Below, piece after piece: positions 16,687 to 25,973 of a DNA stretch of 64,000 nt (its first letter is position 1; each line of letters opens with the position of its first letter). Origin of the DNA: Spirosoma montaniterrae (lineage in GTDB: Bacteria > Bacteroidota > Bacteroidia > Cytophagales > Spirosomataceae); the NCBI RefSeq assembly GCF_001988955.1, contig NZ_CP014263.1, forward strand, positions 1,798,001-1,862,000. The letters run 5' to 3'. Position numbers and translations under genes: made by a program. A model generated the notes under the pieces. That model was not told where the DNA came from. It searched no databases and saw nothing but the letters and a program-made list of their open reading frames with translations.

Positions 16687-17550
16687 TTAACCCAGATACG
16701 TCTTTAGGGCTTTCGACCGCGACGTATGGCGTAGTCGCCGAATGGCTTTTTCCTTTATCTGCCGAACCCGTTCGCGGGTCAGGTTAAACTTCTCGCCGAT
16801 CTCTTCAAGCGTCATGGCGTGTTCGCCGTTCAGACCGAAATACAGCGTAATCACGTCGGCTTCGCGCTGGGTGAGCGTCGACAGGGCGCGTTGCACTTCT
16901 TTCCGCAGCGAGTCGTTGATCAGGCCCGAATCGGGTTTGTCTTCGCCATCGTTTTCGAGCACGTCGAGCAGGCTGTTTTCTTCACCCTGCACAAACGGCG
17001 CGTCCATCGACACGTGTCGACCCGAAATTTTCAGGGTATCCACTACTTCGGCGGCTGAAATTTCCAGCACGGCAGCCAACTCTTCGGGCGACGGTTCGCG
17101 CTCGAACTTCTGTTCGAGGTCGGAGAACGTCTTCGAGATTTTGTTCAGCGAACCAACCCGGTTGAGCGGCAATCGCACAATCCGCGACTGCTCGGCCAAT
17201 GCCTGAAGAATTGACTGGCGAATCCACCAAACGGCGTAGGAAATAAATTTAAATCCGCGCGTTTCATCGAAACGTTGAGCGGCTTTGATCAGACCCAGGT
17301 TGCCTTCATTAATTAAGTCTCCCAACGACAGCCCCTGATTCTGGTACTGCTTAGCCACCGACACCACGAAGCGCAGGTTGGCTTTCGTGAGTCGTTCGAG
17401 CGAGAGTTGGTCGCCTTCACGTATTTTCTGGGCGAGCGTTACCTCTTCGTCGGGGGTAAGCAAGTCCACTTTACCAATTTCCTGCAAGTACTTGTCTAAC
17501 GACTGGCTCTCGCGGTTGGTAATCTGTTTTGAAATTTTTAGCTGTCTCAT
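16687..17550 (-). CDS. rpoD: Primary RNA polymerase sigma factor RpoD/SigA
   Basis: A 287-residue sigma-70 factor of the short form usual for Bacteroidota. Region 1.2 ([10 protein letters not shown]), region 2 with the [11 protein letters not shown] core motif and [12 protein letters not shown], region 3, and region 4 ([13 protein letters not shown]..) ending in the helix-turn-helix [11 protein letters not shown] are all intact. It directs housekeeping transcription from TAnnTTTG promoters, several of which are visible in this window. It is followed by a strong intrinsic terminator and lies downstream of pnp. Confidence 0.97.
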   Translation of the reverse strand: MRQLKISKQITNRESQSLDKYLQEIGKVDLLTPDEEVTLAQKIREGDQLSLERLTKANLRFVVSVAKQYQNQGLSLGDLINEGNLGLIKAAQRFDETRGFKFISYAVWWIRQSILQALAEQSRIVRLPLNRVGSLNKISKTFSDLEQKFEREPSPEELAAVLEISAAEVVDTLKISGRHVSMDAPFVQGEENSLLDVLENDGEDKPDSGLINDSLRKEVQRALSTLTQREADVITLYFGLNGEHAMTLEEIGEKFNLTRERVRQIKEKAIRRLRHTSRSKALKTYLG

Positions 17551-17625
17551 TTTACGTTTCCCCCGTTGGGGTGACTATATAACGCACAGTTTTGACGTTG
17601 CATTACACGAAAAAGTAACAAAGCC

Positions 17626-19752
17626 TTACGCATTTTTGTTCTCCGGCTTCGGGAGCAACACTTTGCGCGACAGCCGGTATTTTCCGGTCTTTTTGTCAAT
17701 GTCAACCAATTTGACAGTAACTTCTTCGCCGACCTGCAACACCCCGTCCATGGTCTCTAAGCGTTCCCACTTGATCTCGGAAATGTGCAAAAGACCGTCT
17801 TTCCCTGGCATGAACTCAACAAAGGCACCGAACGGCTGAATAGTCTTCACTTTACCGACGTAGGTTTCCCCTACTTCAGGTACGGCAACGATCCCTTTCA
17901 CCCGCGACACGGCCCGGTCCATGCTTTCTTTATTGGTCGCAAAAATGCTGACCCAACCAGCATTATCGTGTTCGTCAATATTGACTACAGCACCCGAATC
18001 TTTCTGAATATCCTGTACGACCTTACCACCTGGCCCAATAACGGCACCAATCTGATTCGTATCAATCCGGATCACGGTAGCCCGTGGTGCGTGTGGCTTC
18101 AGATCGTCACGGACGGCGTCGATGCCTTTCGCCATTTCGCCGAGGATGTGCAAACGGCCACGGCGTGCCTGCTCCAGTGCCTGTGCAAGCACGTCATACG
18201 AAAGCCCGTCTACCTTCAGGTCCATCTGACAGGCGACAATGCCCTTTTCAGTACCCGTCACTTTGAAATCCATATCGCCGAGGTGATCTTCATCCCCCAG
18301 GATGTCGGACAACACGGCATATTTTTCCCCGTCTGAGATCAAACCCATCGCAATACCGGCAACGGGAGCTTTGATTTTGATACCGGCATCCATCAGTGCC
18401 ATCGTTCCGGCGCAAACCGTCGCCATTGACGATGAGCCGTTCGATTCCAGAATATCCGAAACCACCCGAATCGTATACGGATTTTCGGCTTCCGGCGGCA
18501 GCACCTTCTTCAGCGAACGGTGAGCCAGGTTGCCATGACCAATCTCGCGCCGACCGGCACCCCGGTTAGGCTTCACTTCGCCCGTTGAGAAACCGGGGAA
18601 GTTATAATGCAACAGAAACTTGCTGTAGCCCTGGTACATCGCCTGATCGACAATCTGCTCGTCAACTTTTGTACCGAGCGTCACGGTCGTCAGCGACTGG
18701 GTTTCGCCCCGCGTAAACAGAGCCGACCCGTGCGGACCGGGCAGGTATCCGGCTTCGGCCAGAATAGGGCGGATTTCATCGAGTTGCCGACCGTCTAAGC
18801 GGGTGCGTTCGTCCAGTACCAGCCGGCGCGACGCTTCCCAGACTAAATCGCTGAAATACGTTTTCACTAAAGCCACGTTCACCTCACTGCCTTCGGGGAA
18901 CGATGCCAGATAAGCTTCACGAACCTCCCGGAAGCCTTCGCTACGGTTCTTTTTGTTGGGATTCTGCTGACGCGCTACGTCATAAATTTTATCGTAGCAG
19001 GCCGCACGCACTGCTGCCCGTAACTCCTCATCGTGGGTTTCGTGGCTATACTGCCGCTTTTCGGTCTTGCCAACTTTGGCTTCGAGTTCTTTCTGAGCCT
19101 GACACTGTACTTTAATGGCTTCGTGGGCGACTTTTAGAGCGTCAATTACTTCGATCTCTGAACACTCGCTCATTTCGCCTTCCACCATGCAGATGTCGCG
19201 TTCGGTGGCCGCTACGATCAGGTCGAGCGTAGCCCGTTCGAGGTCGGCGGTTTTAGGATTGATGTGATATTCACCGTCGATTTTGGCGACGCGTACTTCG
19301 GAGATCGGGCCGTTGAATGGAATGTCGGAAACGGCCAGGGCTGCCGAAGCCGCCAAAGCTGCCAGCGCGTCGGGCTGTACCTCAGGGTCTGCTGAAATCA
19401 GCGTAATCATCACCTGAGTATCGGCGTGATAATCTTCGGGGAAAATAGGCCGCAGGGCACGGTCGACTAAGCGGCTGATCAGGATTTCGTGATCGCCCAG
19501 GCGACCTTCGCGCCGTTGGAAGCTGCCGGGGATGCGGCCTGCCGAGGCAAATTTCTCCTGATAATCAACGGATAAGGGCAAAAAATCGACCCCTTCTTTA
19601 GCTTCTTTACTGGATACGACCGTGGCTAACAGCATCGCGTTACCCAGTTTTACGACCACCGCCCCGTCGGCCTGACGGGCCAGTTTGCCGGTTTCGATGG
19701 TAATTTCCCGCCCGTCGGGCAGCGCAACGGATTGCGTGGTGATTTGAAACAT
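17626..19752 (-). CDS. pnp: Polyribonucleotide nucleotidyltransferase (PNPase)
   Basis: A 708-residue protein with the full PNPase architecture: two RNase PH domains separated by a helical linker, then a KH domain ([10 protein letters not shown] near residue 570) and a C-terminal S1 domain ([16 protein letters not shown]). It degrades RNA 3' to 5' phosphorolytically. It lies downstream of rpsO, the common bacterial pairing, separated here by a terminator hairpin. Confidence 0.98.
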   Translation of the reverse strand: MFQITTQSVALPDGREITIETGKLARQADGAVVVKLGNAMLLATVVSSKEAKEGVDFLPLSVDYQEKFASAGRIPGSFQRREGRLGDHEILISRLVDRALRPIFPEDYHADTQVMITLISADPEVQPDALAALAASAALAVSDIPFNGPISEVRVAKIDGEYHINPKTADLERATLDLIVAATERDICMVEGEMSECSEIEVIDALKVAHEAIKVQCQAQKELEAKVGKTEKRQYSHETHDEELRAAVRAACYDKIYDVARQQNPNKKNRSEGFREVREAYLASFPEGSEVNVALVKTYFSDLVWEASRRLVLDERTRLDGRQLDEIRPILAEAGYLPGPHGSALFTRGETQSLTTVTLGTKVDEQIVDQAMYQGYSKFLLHYNFPGFSTGEVKPNRGAGRREIGHGNLAHRSLKKVLPPEAENPYTIRVVSDILESNGSSSMATVCAGTMALMDAGIKIKAPVAGIAMGLISDGEKYAVLSDILGDEDHLGDMDFKVTGTEKGIVACQMDLKVDGLSYDVLAQALEQARRGRLHILGEMAKGIDAVRDDLKPHAPRATVIRIDTNQIGAVIGPGGKVVQDIQKDSGAVVNIDEHDNAGWVSIFATNKESMDRAVSRVKGIVAVPEVGETYVGKVKTIQPFGAFVEFMPGKDGLLHISEIKWERLETMDGVLQVGEEVTVKLVDIDKKTGKYRLSRKVLLPKPENKNA

Positions 19753-19838
19753 ATAACAGATTTTAACTTCGTCTTCTCGTACAGCTTTACTACCAACTCG
19801 TCACCGCAACAATCCTCTTTTTTTCAGGAACAAAACTC

Positions 19839-19888
19839 AAAAAATGAGGGAATCTACTCAACCGACGTGGCTGAATGGTAGATTCCCT
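19839..19888 (-). terminator. Intrinsic terminator between rpsO and pnp
   Basis: An 11-bp perfect stem, 19847-19857 with 19878-19888, is followed on the minus strand by a T-tract (A-run around 19839-19844). It ends the rpsO transcript. Confidence 0.8.
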
Positions 19889-19903
19889 TCGGGCATAAAT
19901 GGC

Positions 19904-20179
19904 TTATTTACGCAGACCAAGTGCGGCAATAATAGCCCGGTAACGCATAATGTCTTTACGCTGAAGGTAATTCAGCAGACGACGGCGTTTACCGACTAAT
20001 TTCAAAAGCCCCAGTTGTGTGCCGTAATCGTGCTTGTGTTTCTTCAGGTGGTCGGTCAGGTGACTGATCCGGTACGTGAACAGCGCGATCTGGGATTCGG
20101 CCGACCCGGTGTCCGTTGCACTTTTGGCAAAGCCCGAGGTGGAGAAGATCTCCTGCTTTTTTTCGGTCGTTAGATACAT
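19904..20179 (-). CDS. rpsO: 30S ribosomal protein S15
   Basis: A 91-residue S15 of normal length, with the [13 protein letters not shown] and [25 protein letters not shown] motifs that contact 16S rRNA and S6/S18. A TAnnTTTG promoter box lies about 40 bp upstream and a terminator directly downstream, so it is probably monocistronic. Confidence 0.98.
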   Translation of the reverse strand: MYLTTEKKQEIFSTSGFAKSATDTGSAESQIALFTYRISHLTDHLKKHKHDYGTQLGLLKLVGKRRRLLNYLQRKDIMRYRAIIAALGLRK

Positions 20180-20218
20180 CTTCAGACAGCTAAAATGAAT
20201 AAAAAATTAATTTGGGTG

Positions 20219-20226
20219 CAAAGGTA
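20219..20226 (-). promoter_or_regulatory. -7 box upstream of rpsO
   Basis: TACCTTTG on the minus strand is an exact TAnnTTTG match, 39 bp upstream of the rpsO ATG. Confidence 0.6.
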
Positions 20227-20231
20227 GTGAA

Positions 20232-20338
20232 AAACAGCGAACACTTAACAGCCAACAACCAACAGTTTTATCGAGAGTGCATCCGTCACTTAAGCCATAT
20301 GCTTACTGTTGGCTGTTGACTGCTGGTTGATAGCTGTT
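20232..20338. repeat. Imperfect inverted repeat of CAACAGCCAACAG words
   Basis: The left arm 20232-20265 pairs partly with 20306-20338; the best core is a 13-bp match. The right arm encodes part of the C-terminal tail of the LptF/G-type gene (stop 20290-20292). Confidence 0.65.
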
Positions 20339-21795
20339 TTCAGCCGCTCCCAGGCTATGATATACAGGTCTTTATCGAATAGACGCGAATCGTGACGGGC
20401 GCGTTGCATTAAAAACAAACCCACCGGGAATAAGACAATATTTGCCAGCCATGCACCCACCGGCACCCACACTAATCCATCTTTGGCGTATTTATCGCCT
20501 ACAATGGTCAGAATGTAAAGGAAGATAAAGAAGACGATGGCAATCAGCACCGGTACGCCAAAACCGCCCTTTTTGATGATGGCCCCCATCGACGCGCCAA
20601 TCAGAAACATGACAAAAATAGAGATCGACTGCGTGAACTTGTGGTGGCTTTCCAGCTCGTATTTCCAGACGGTTTTCTGCTTCTCATTCAGATAGGCTAC
20701 GTTCGACGTGGCATAACTCAGCATATTCTGCGCCTGACTGAGCGCGAGTTGAGCCATGTCGCGTTCGGTCATTTTCTGCTTTGTCAGCAGCGAATCAATC
20801 CATTTGCCTTCCTTGATGGGTTTGGGTTTCTGCCCCTGATTCTGCTCGGTTTTGAACTGATAATTGTAATACTGCCGCGACGTGCTGGCAACGCTCAGGC
20901 TGGTTTGCCTGAAGTCTTTCTTCAGCGAGTCGGTCAGTGTCGATAATTCATTAAGGTTTTTCATGTACTCGTGGTACTCAAACTGGTTTTCGTCGGTGCG
21001 CTTCAACCCGAACGATTCCATGCTGATGACGAGTTTGTAATCCTTGAATCCGTTCCGAATAAACTGCCCGCCCTGCGTTCCGGTGCTGGCGTAATTCACA
21101 GTACTGTTGTCGGAATATTCCTGGTAATTGTTGCCGTTGAAGAGTTCAAAAACCAAATACGTCCGGTCTTTATCGGTATACATCCGCCCCGAATCGGCCA
21201 GAATAATCTCGCGGTTGCCCGTTTCGATACCATTGGTCGGGTGTTTGTAGATGACCAACCCCTTCAGCAAATCGCCGGTAGTGCTTTCTTTGGCGGCTTT
21301 GATTTTCTTGTCGACTTTAATGCTGTAGCCGGGCAGGTCGTTATAAAAAATACCTTCTTTAAGATTCAGGGCAGCTTTTGCCGTTTTAATGTCGTACAGC
21401 AGGCTATACCCTTTTAGATTGGCCCAGGGCGAGACTTCGTTGTTGAACCAGAATGAAAACGCGCTGATTAGCACCGCCACCACCAGCAGCGGACGCATGG
21501 CCCGCGTGAGCGAAATACCAGCACTTTTAAGAGCGGTTAGTTCAAAAAATTCGCCCAGATTTCCGAACGTCATCAGCGACGACAGCAGCACGGCGAGGGG
21601 GAGCGCGGTTGGAACGGTCAGCAGGGCAAAATAGAACAGCAATCGACCGAAGGTAGCCAGGTCGAGGTCTTTGGATACGAATTCTTCGATGTAGAACATC
21701 AGCAGCCGCATCAGAAAGATAAAGATGACAACGGCCAGCGTCAGGAAAAACGGCCCCCAAAAGGAGCCAAGTACTAATTTATCTATTTTCTTCAT
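20290..21795 (-). CDS. LptF/LptG family LPS-export permease (YjgP/YjgQ)
   Basis: A 501-residue protein from the ATG at 21795 (MKKIDKLV..). It shows three N-terminal transmembrane segments, a large periplasmic beta-jellyroll-like region (about 130-300), a charged helical insertion and three C-terminal transmembrane segments. This layout matches LptF/LptG, the permease that extracts LPS from the inner membrane and passes it to LptC/LptA. Bacteroidota proteins of this family carry the longer middle region seen here. Which of LptF or LptG it represents is not decidable from the sequence. The C-terminal tail of about 10 residues is encoded by a repeat arm. Confidence 0.88.
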   Translation of the reverse strand: MKKIDKLVLGSFWGPFFLTLAVVIFIFLMRLLMFYIEEFVSKDLDLATFGRLLFYFALLTVPTALPLAVLLSSLMTFGNLGEFFELTALKSAGISLTRAMRPLLVVAVLISAFSFWFNNEVSPWANLKGYSLLYDIKTAKAALNLKEGIFYNDLPGYSIKVDKKIKAAKESTTGDLLKGLVIYKHPTNGIETGNREIILADSGRMYTDKDRTYLVFELFNGNNYQEYSDNSTVNYASTGTQGGQFIRNGFKDYKLVISMESFGLKRTDENQFEYHEYMKNLNELSTLTDSLKKDFRQTSLSVASTSRQYYNYQFKTEQNQGQKPKPIKEGKWIDSLLTKQKMTERDMAQLALSQAQNMLSYATSNVAYLNEKQKTVWKYELESHHKFTQSISIFVMFLIGASMGAIIKKGGFGVPVLIAIVFFIFLYILTIVGDKYAKDGLVWVPVGAWLANIVLFPVGLFLMQRARHDSRLFDKDLYIIAWERLKTAINQQSTANSKHMA

Positions 21796-21876
21796 TCCAA
21801 TGAATACGGTACGTTGGTGGTGCTGCCTTCTACTAAAACGCACCGCTGCCCACTATTCATTCCCGATTAACCATTT

Positions 21877-22269
21877 TTAACTGCCTACAATTTCTTTAAG
21901 CTTATCGATCAGGCCATCCCAAAGGTCCTGTAATTCTTCTTCGTCGGTTGTGCTGGAATAGTCGGTAACGCGCAAAAAAGTCGATTGTGTCAGTTCCGAC
22001 TGATCGACCCGGAAATCGACGTAGTTATTATCATGCCCGTTTTCGCCGGTATCTAAAAACTCGAAGCGCACGCCTTTGTTCTGCCGCAGCGATACCTGCC
22101 GGGCAAAGTGGCTTTCATTGTCCCACTGAAAATCGAATCGTTGTTCGGGTAATGTATTGACTTTACTGGCAAACCACTGCGACAGCCCTGAGGCCGTACT
22201 GATGTACGGGAACAGCATTTTGGGGGATGCCCGCAGCTCATATTCGGCTACAAATTTTACTTTGTCCAT
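21877..22269 (-). CDS. START-like (SRPBCC) domain protein
   Basis: A 130-residue single-domain protein of the Bacteroidota START-like/AHSA1 type: ELRASPKMLFPYIST at the N-terminus, a WFASKV turn and a C-terminal helix EELQDLWDGLIDKLKEIV. Such domains form a hydrophobic pocket, but this subgroup has no established function. It has its own promoter (22318-22325 with a -33 TTG at 22347-22349) and is divergent from tRNA-Met. Confidence 0.8.
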   Translation of the reverse strand: MDKVKFVAEYELRASPKMLFPYISTASGLSQWFASKVNTLPEQRFDFQWDNESHFARQVSLRQNKGVRFEFLDTGENGHDNNYVDFRVDQSELTQSTFLRVTDYSSTTDEEELQDLWDGLIDKLKEIVGS

Positions 22270-22317
22270 AGTTATTCAACAGAAAAGCATCCGGCCCGTC
22301 ACCGAATGGGGTATGGG

Positions 22318-22349
22318 CAAAGGTAAACGAATTTTTTCGCGAAAGTCAA
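22318..22349 (-). promoter_or_regulatory. Promoter of the START-like gene
   Basis: On the minus strand, -33 TTG (22347-22349) is followed after 21 bp by TACCTTTG (22318-22325), an exact -7 match, 49 bp upstream of the ATG. Confidence 0.65.
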
Positions 22350-22358
22350 CGTATGATT

Positions 22359-22388
22359 TTGCATCGGCGGGAAAAATACGTACTTTTG
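22359..22388 (+). promoter_or_regulatory. Promoter of tRNA-Met
   Basis: -33 TTG at 22359-22361, a 19-bp spacer, then TACTTTTG at 22381-22388, an exact TAnnTTTG box ending 13 bp before the mature tRNA. It is one of the best matches to the Bacteroidota consensus in the window. Confidence 0.8.
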
Positions 22389-22401
22389 TGGCATCAAACC
22401 C

Positions 22402-22475
22402 GGCGGGGTAGCTCAGATGGTTAGAGCGTAGGATTCATAACCCTAAGGTCGGCAGTTCGATCCTGCTCCCCGCTA
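22402..22475 (+). tRNA. tRNA-Met (CAT)
   Basis: A complete 74-base cloverleaf: 7-bp acceptor stem closed by a G-U pair, D arm, anticodon loop TTCATAA with anticodon CAT, and T loop TTCGATC. CCA is not encoded. The lack of the three G-C pairs of an initiator anticodon stem makes it elongator Met; a lysidine-type tRNA-Ile(CAT) is a remaining alternative. Confidence 0.93.
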
Positions 22476-22489
22476 CTATAGTTGTCAGG

Positions 22490-22521
22490 CCGTTACCCAC
22501 GTTGTGTGTAACGGTTTTTTT
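22490..22521 (+). terminator. Intrinsic terminator of tRNA-Met
   Basis: A CCGTTAC/GTAACGG 7-bp stem with an 11-base loop is followed directly by seven T residues. Confidence 0.9.
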
Positions 22522-22551
22522 ATGTGCAACCAACGCTTAGGAAAATGCCCG

Positions 22552-23733
22552 CTACCGAACAGCGCGCAATTCCTGCATCATCTCGACCAATGGTATCGCG
22601 GTAACATCTTTGGCAATTGGGTAACGCTCGCTGCCCGGATAAACCACAAACCGGCCCGTTGCACCAATGTCATCACAGCCTGAATAAAAACCTTTGGAGA
22701 TTGAGGGGGTAAATGAACGTTTGATCTCGATAGCGTATAGCTGTTGTCGGTTTCGTTCGATAACGAGGTCAATCTCCGCACCCGCTGAGGTTCGGTAAAA
22801 CCAGGGCGTAACACCGGATGGAAGACAGGTTAATAGGTTTTCTATCACGAACCCTTCCCAACTGGCCCCAGCGACCGGATGCCCCAATAGATCATCTAAC
22901 GTTGTGAGGTTCAGCAACGCATGGGTAATGCCACTATCGCGGATGTAGACCTTTGGCACTTTGACTAATCGTTTCCCAATATTACCAGACCACGGACGCA
23001 ATGTGCGGGTCAGCAACAGATCATCGAGCAGGTCAATATAGCGTTTGGTCGTTGGTATGCTAACGCCAAGAGCGGCCCCTACTTGCGCCATATTCAACTG
23101 CGTTCCCTGATTGTGAGCAAGCATTGTCCATAGAGAACGTAAGGTAGTGGCTGGAATACGTGGTCCAAACTGTGGCACATCCCGTTCCAGGTAGGTACTG
23201 ATAAAGTTCAGCCGCCAGCGCAGGCTTGCGATGTCGGTTTTGGCTAAAAAGCTGTCAGGAAAGCCTCCACGCAGCCAAAGCCTGCTTTGATCACTCGTTG
23301 TTTGGGCGATGATTTCGGCAGCAGTTAACCCTGGCAGTTCTTTGTAGGCAATGCGTCCTGCCAAAGACTCAGATGCCTGCTTCAGCAAATCCAGCGATGC
23401 CGACCCCAAGATAAGAAACTGTCCGGTCTTAAAACCTTGCCTGCGTCGTCGGTCGATAACACCGCGTAGCACGGCAAATAACTCGGGTACGCGCTGAATT
23501 TCATCCAATATAATAAGCTGTCCCTGATGCAAATCGAAATAGGCTTCTGGTTCTTGCAGTTTGGCAAGATTGCTCGGACTTTCCAGGTCAAGATAAATCG
23601 GATCAGGGCTAACCGATGCGGCAATGTCCTGGGCCAACGTAGTTTTGCCCACCTGGCGAGGGCCAAGAACGGCAACGGCGGGGAACTCGTCCAAGAGTTG
23701 GGCGATTTCGAGTTGAGTATCGCGAAGTATCAT
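22552..23733 (-). CDS. AAA-family ATPase with DUF4143 domain
   Basis: A 393-residue protein. The N-terminal AAA_14 domain has Walker A GPRQVGKT (24-31) and Walker B with D77-E78 (LIILDEIQ). The C-terminal DUF4143 domain carries a nuclease-like YAIEIKRSF stretch near residue 335. Such proteins are common, scattered accessory genes of unknown function, often gained by transfer. It stands alone beside a tRNA gene, has no operon partners, and is the gene here most likely to be acquired. Confidence 0.85.
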   Translation of the reverse strand: MILRDTQLEIAQLLDEFPAVAVLGPRQVGKTTLAQDIAASVSPDPIYLDLESPSNLAKLQEPEAYFDLHQGQLIILDEIQRVPELFAVLRGVIDRRRRQGFKTGQFLILGSASLDLLKQASESLAGRIAYKELPGLTAAEIIAQTTSDQSRLWLRGGFPDSFLAKTDIASLRWRLNFISTYLERDVPQFGPRIPATTLRSLWTMLAHNQGTQLNMAQVGAALGVSIPTTKRYIDLLDDLLLTRTLRPWSGNIGKRLVKVPKVYIRDSGITHALLNLTTLDDLLGHPVAGASWEGFVIENLLTCLPSGVTPWFYRTSAGAEIDLVIERNRQQLYAIEIKRSFTPSISKGFYSGCDDIGATGRFVVYPGSERYPIAKDVTAIPLVEMMQELRAVR

Positions 23734-23846
23734 CCTTGCAATTATAACACAAAATGTTATATTTACAAGGATAAATCAACAGTTTCAACGAAGAAACACC
23801 TTGTTCGCCAACGCGTGTAGTTGCTCATTTTGAGGAGAGATTACGT

Positions 23847-25142
23847 TCAAAAATTCACGGGCTGCGACGATACCGGCTCCGGAACCCGCTCGATCTTGCC
23901 GACGATAAACATGTACGACAACGCCCCGACCAGCCCCAACGCCCCGACAAACAGCAGCGCGGGCCGAAAATCGCCCCCTTTGGCCAAGTAGCCAATCACA
24001 ATCGGCACCACAATCGACGCCAGATTGCCCATAAAATTAAACACGCCCCCCGTTAGGCCGATCAGCGGTTTGGGCGACAGCAGCGATACAAACACCCACG
24101 AAATCAGAGCCATGCCCGCGCCGAAAAACGCGAGGGCCATAAAGAAAATAATCAGTGCCGTATCGTTGGTGTAGTTGGCCCCTACAATGCTCACCGACAG
24201 CAACATACCGATAATAATGGGGGTTTTTCGGGCCACGCTCACCGACCGGCCCTGCTGCACGAGCCGGTCTGATACAAAGCCCGACAGCAGCAGTCCGACG
24301 CAGGCCGCCAGAAACGGCACAGAGGCCAAGTAGCCCGATTTGATAAAGTCAAGCCCCCGGTAAGTAACTAAATAGGTTGGAAACCAGGTCAGAAAAAACC
24401 AGAGCAGCGCGTTGACCGAGAACTGCCCGATATAGACGCCCCACAGCGTTCGGTTCGATAGTACGTGTTTCAGATTAGCCCACCGCCAGACGGTTGGTTT
24501 GGCCGGTTGCCGACCGCTGACCAGCCCGCCCCCGGCTTCGATATGCGTCAGTTCGGCTTCGTTCACACCCGGATGATCGAGCGGGTCGCGGTAGAACAGA
24601 TACCAGATAACGCCCCAGACCAGCCCCACCAGCCCCGTTACGAAAAACAGCCCCGGCCAGCCTGCATACGCCTGTATCGTCACTAAAACGGGCGTCAGAA
24701 AGGCCAGCCCGATAAACTGCCCCGACACATACAGGGCGATGGCCGATGCCCGCTCGTTTTCGGGAAACCAGTTGGTAACGATTCGGTTGTTGATTGGATA
24801 CGACGGAGCCTCGAACGTGCCGGTTGCGAGCCGCAGCGCGAACAGAGCCGCAAAACTGCGGGCAAACCCCTGCAAAACAGTGACCAATGACCAGCTTATC
24901 AGGCAAACGGCGTACAGCACACGCGGCACGAAACGGTCGGCCAGCAACCCGCCCGGAATTTGCAGCAGCGCATACGTCCAGCCGAAGGCCGAGAAGATAT
25001 AGCCCAACTGCACCGACGTCAGATTGAGGTCTTTGCTTAGTGCGGCCCCGGCCACGGAGATATTGGTTCGGTCGATGTAGTTGATGACTACGTTGACAAA
25101 CACCAACGCCAACATGCCATAACGAACGCGGGTTCTTTTCAT
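23847..25142 (-). CDS. MFS transporter, anion/sugar-acid (ACS) type
   Basis: A 431-residue protein with 12 predicted transmembrane segments and the MFS motifs between segments 2 and 3 (GGLLADRFVPR). It resembles the hexuronate/galactonate transporters of the anion:cation symporter family. The ATG at 25142 is preferred over a TTG at 25154 that begins inside a repeat. It lies last in a three-gene cluster after an SDR and a TIM-barrel enzyme, which suggests uptake of a sugar acid processed by them. Confidence 0.87.
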   Translation of the reverse strand: MKRTRVRYGMLALVFVNVVINYIDRTNISVAGAALSKDLNLTSVQLGYIFSAFGWTYALLQIPGGLLADRFVPRVLYAVCLISWSLVTVLQGFARSFAALFALRLATGTFEAPSYPINNRIVTNWFPENERASAIALYVSGQFIGLAFLTPVLVTIQAYAGWPGLFFVTGLVGLVWGVIWYLFYRDPLDHPGVNEAELTHIEAGGGLVSGRQPAKPTVWRWANLKHVLSNRTLWGVYIGQFSVNALLWFFLTWFPTYLVTYRGLDFIKSGYLASVPFLAACVGLLLSGFVSDRLVQQGRSVSVARKTPIIIGMLLSVSIVGANYTNDTALIIFFMALAFFGAGMALISWVFVSLLSPKPLIGLTGGVFNFMGNLASIVVPIVIGYLAKGGDFRPALLFVGALGLVGALSYMFIVGKIERVPEPVSSQPVNF

Positions 25143-25144
25143 AT

Positions 25145-25178
25145 TGACAGTCAATCATTCTATCAGTCAATCACTCTA
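25145..25178. repeat. Direct repeat of an AGTCAATCA-type word
   Basis: Two copies of a roughly 17-base unit fill the gap between the MFS and SDR genes. The word is the same family as the repeats at 664-719 and 8184-8262, but here there is no inverted copy. Confidence 0.7.
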
Positions 25179-25186
25179 TGACTCCG

Positions 25187-25972
25187 TTACTTCGCCGTCC
25201 AGCCGCCATCGACGGTGAGCATCGAGCCGATCATGTAGCTGGCCGCATCGCTGGCGAGGAAAATGGCGGCTCCCTGAATTTCACGCAGTTCGCCCCAGCG
25301 GCCCAGTGCTGTTGCACCCACCACAAACTTTTTACCCTCTTCGGTGTCAGCAATGGATACGTTCATATCGGTCAGGAAAGGTCCGGGGCAAATGGCGTTC
25401 ACTGTGATATTGAATGGTGCCAGTTCCAGAGCGAGGGCGCGGGTCAGTTGCACCACGGCTCCTTTGCTGGCCGTATAAGGAGTGCGATTCGCCAGCCCCA
25501 CCAGCCCCAGCGTACTGGCGAGATTGATGATCCGCCCCTGCCCTGCCTGTTTCATGTACGGCGTTACGGCCCGGCAACAGAGCCACGTGCCCGTCACGTT
25601 CACCGACATTACCTGGTTGAAATCGTCGGGGCTGAGTTCGTCAATTGGCCCCCGAATGTTGATACCGGCACTGTTAATCAGACTATCGATGCGCCCGTAA
25701 GTATCCATCGCTGCGGTGGCTGCGGCTGCGGCATCGGCAGGGTTGGTTACGTCGGCGGCAAAAGCAACGGCCTGTACGCCGAAATCCTGCCGGAGTTGGC
25801 TGGCAGCCCGTTCGCCCTCGGCAATGTTTCGATTCACGAGCATCAGGTTCGCGCCCGCCGAAGCCAGTCCAGCAGCCATTGCCAGGCCCAGCCCTTTGGA
25901 GCCGCCCGTAACGATAGCCGTTCGGCCAGTCAGGTTAAATTGGTTGATACCGGGTAGGGGTTGTTCTGTCAT
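25187..25972 (-). CDS. Short-chain dehydrogenase (gluconate-5-dehydrogenase-like SDR)
   Basis: A 261-residue classical SDR: cofactor motif TGGSKGLG (22-29), NSAG near 110 and catalytic S153, Y166 and K170. It is closest in pattern to gluconate 5-dehydrogenase and related sugar-acid oxidoreductases. It starts 1 bp after the stop of the TIM-barrel gene and precedes the MFS transporter gene, so the three probably act on one substrate. The substrate is unknown. Confidence 0.87.
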   Translation of the reverse strand: MTEQPLPGINQFNLTGRTAIVTGGSKGLGLAMAAGLASAGANLMLVNRNIAEGERAASQLRQDFGVQAVAFAADVTNPADAAAAATAAMDTYGRIDSLINSAGINIRGPIDELSPDDFNQVMSVNVTGTWLCCRAVTPYMKQAGQGRIINLASTLGLVGLANRTPYTASKGAVVQLTRALALELAPFNITVNAICPGPFLTDMNVSIADTEEGKKFVVGATALGRWGELREIQGAAIFLASDAASYMIGSMLTVDGGWTAK

Positions 25973-25973
25973 A

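Noticed and set aside
25145..25178. Inverted repeat like the others
   Set aside because: Only direct copies are present; no opposing arm was found in the gap.
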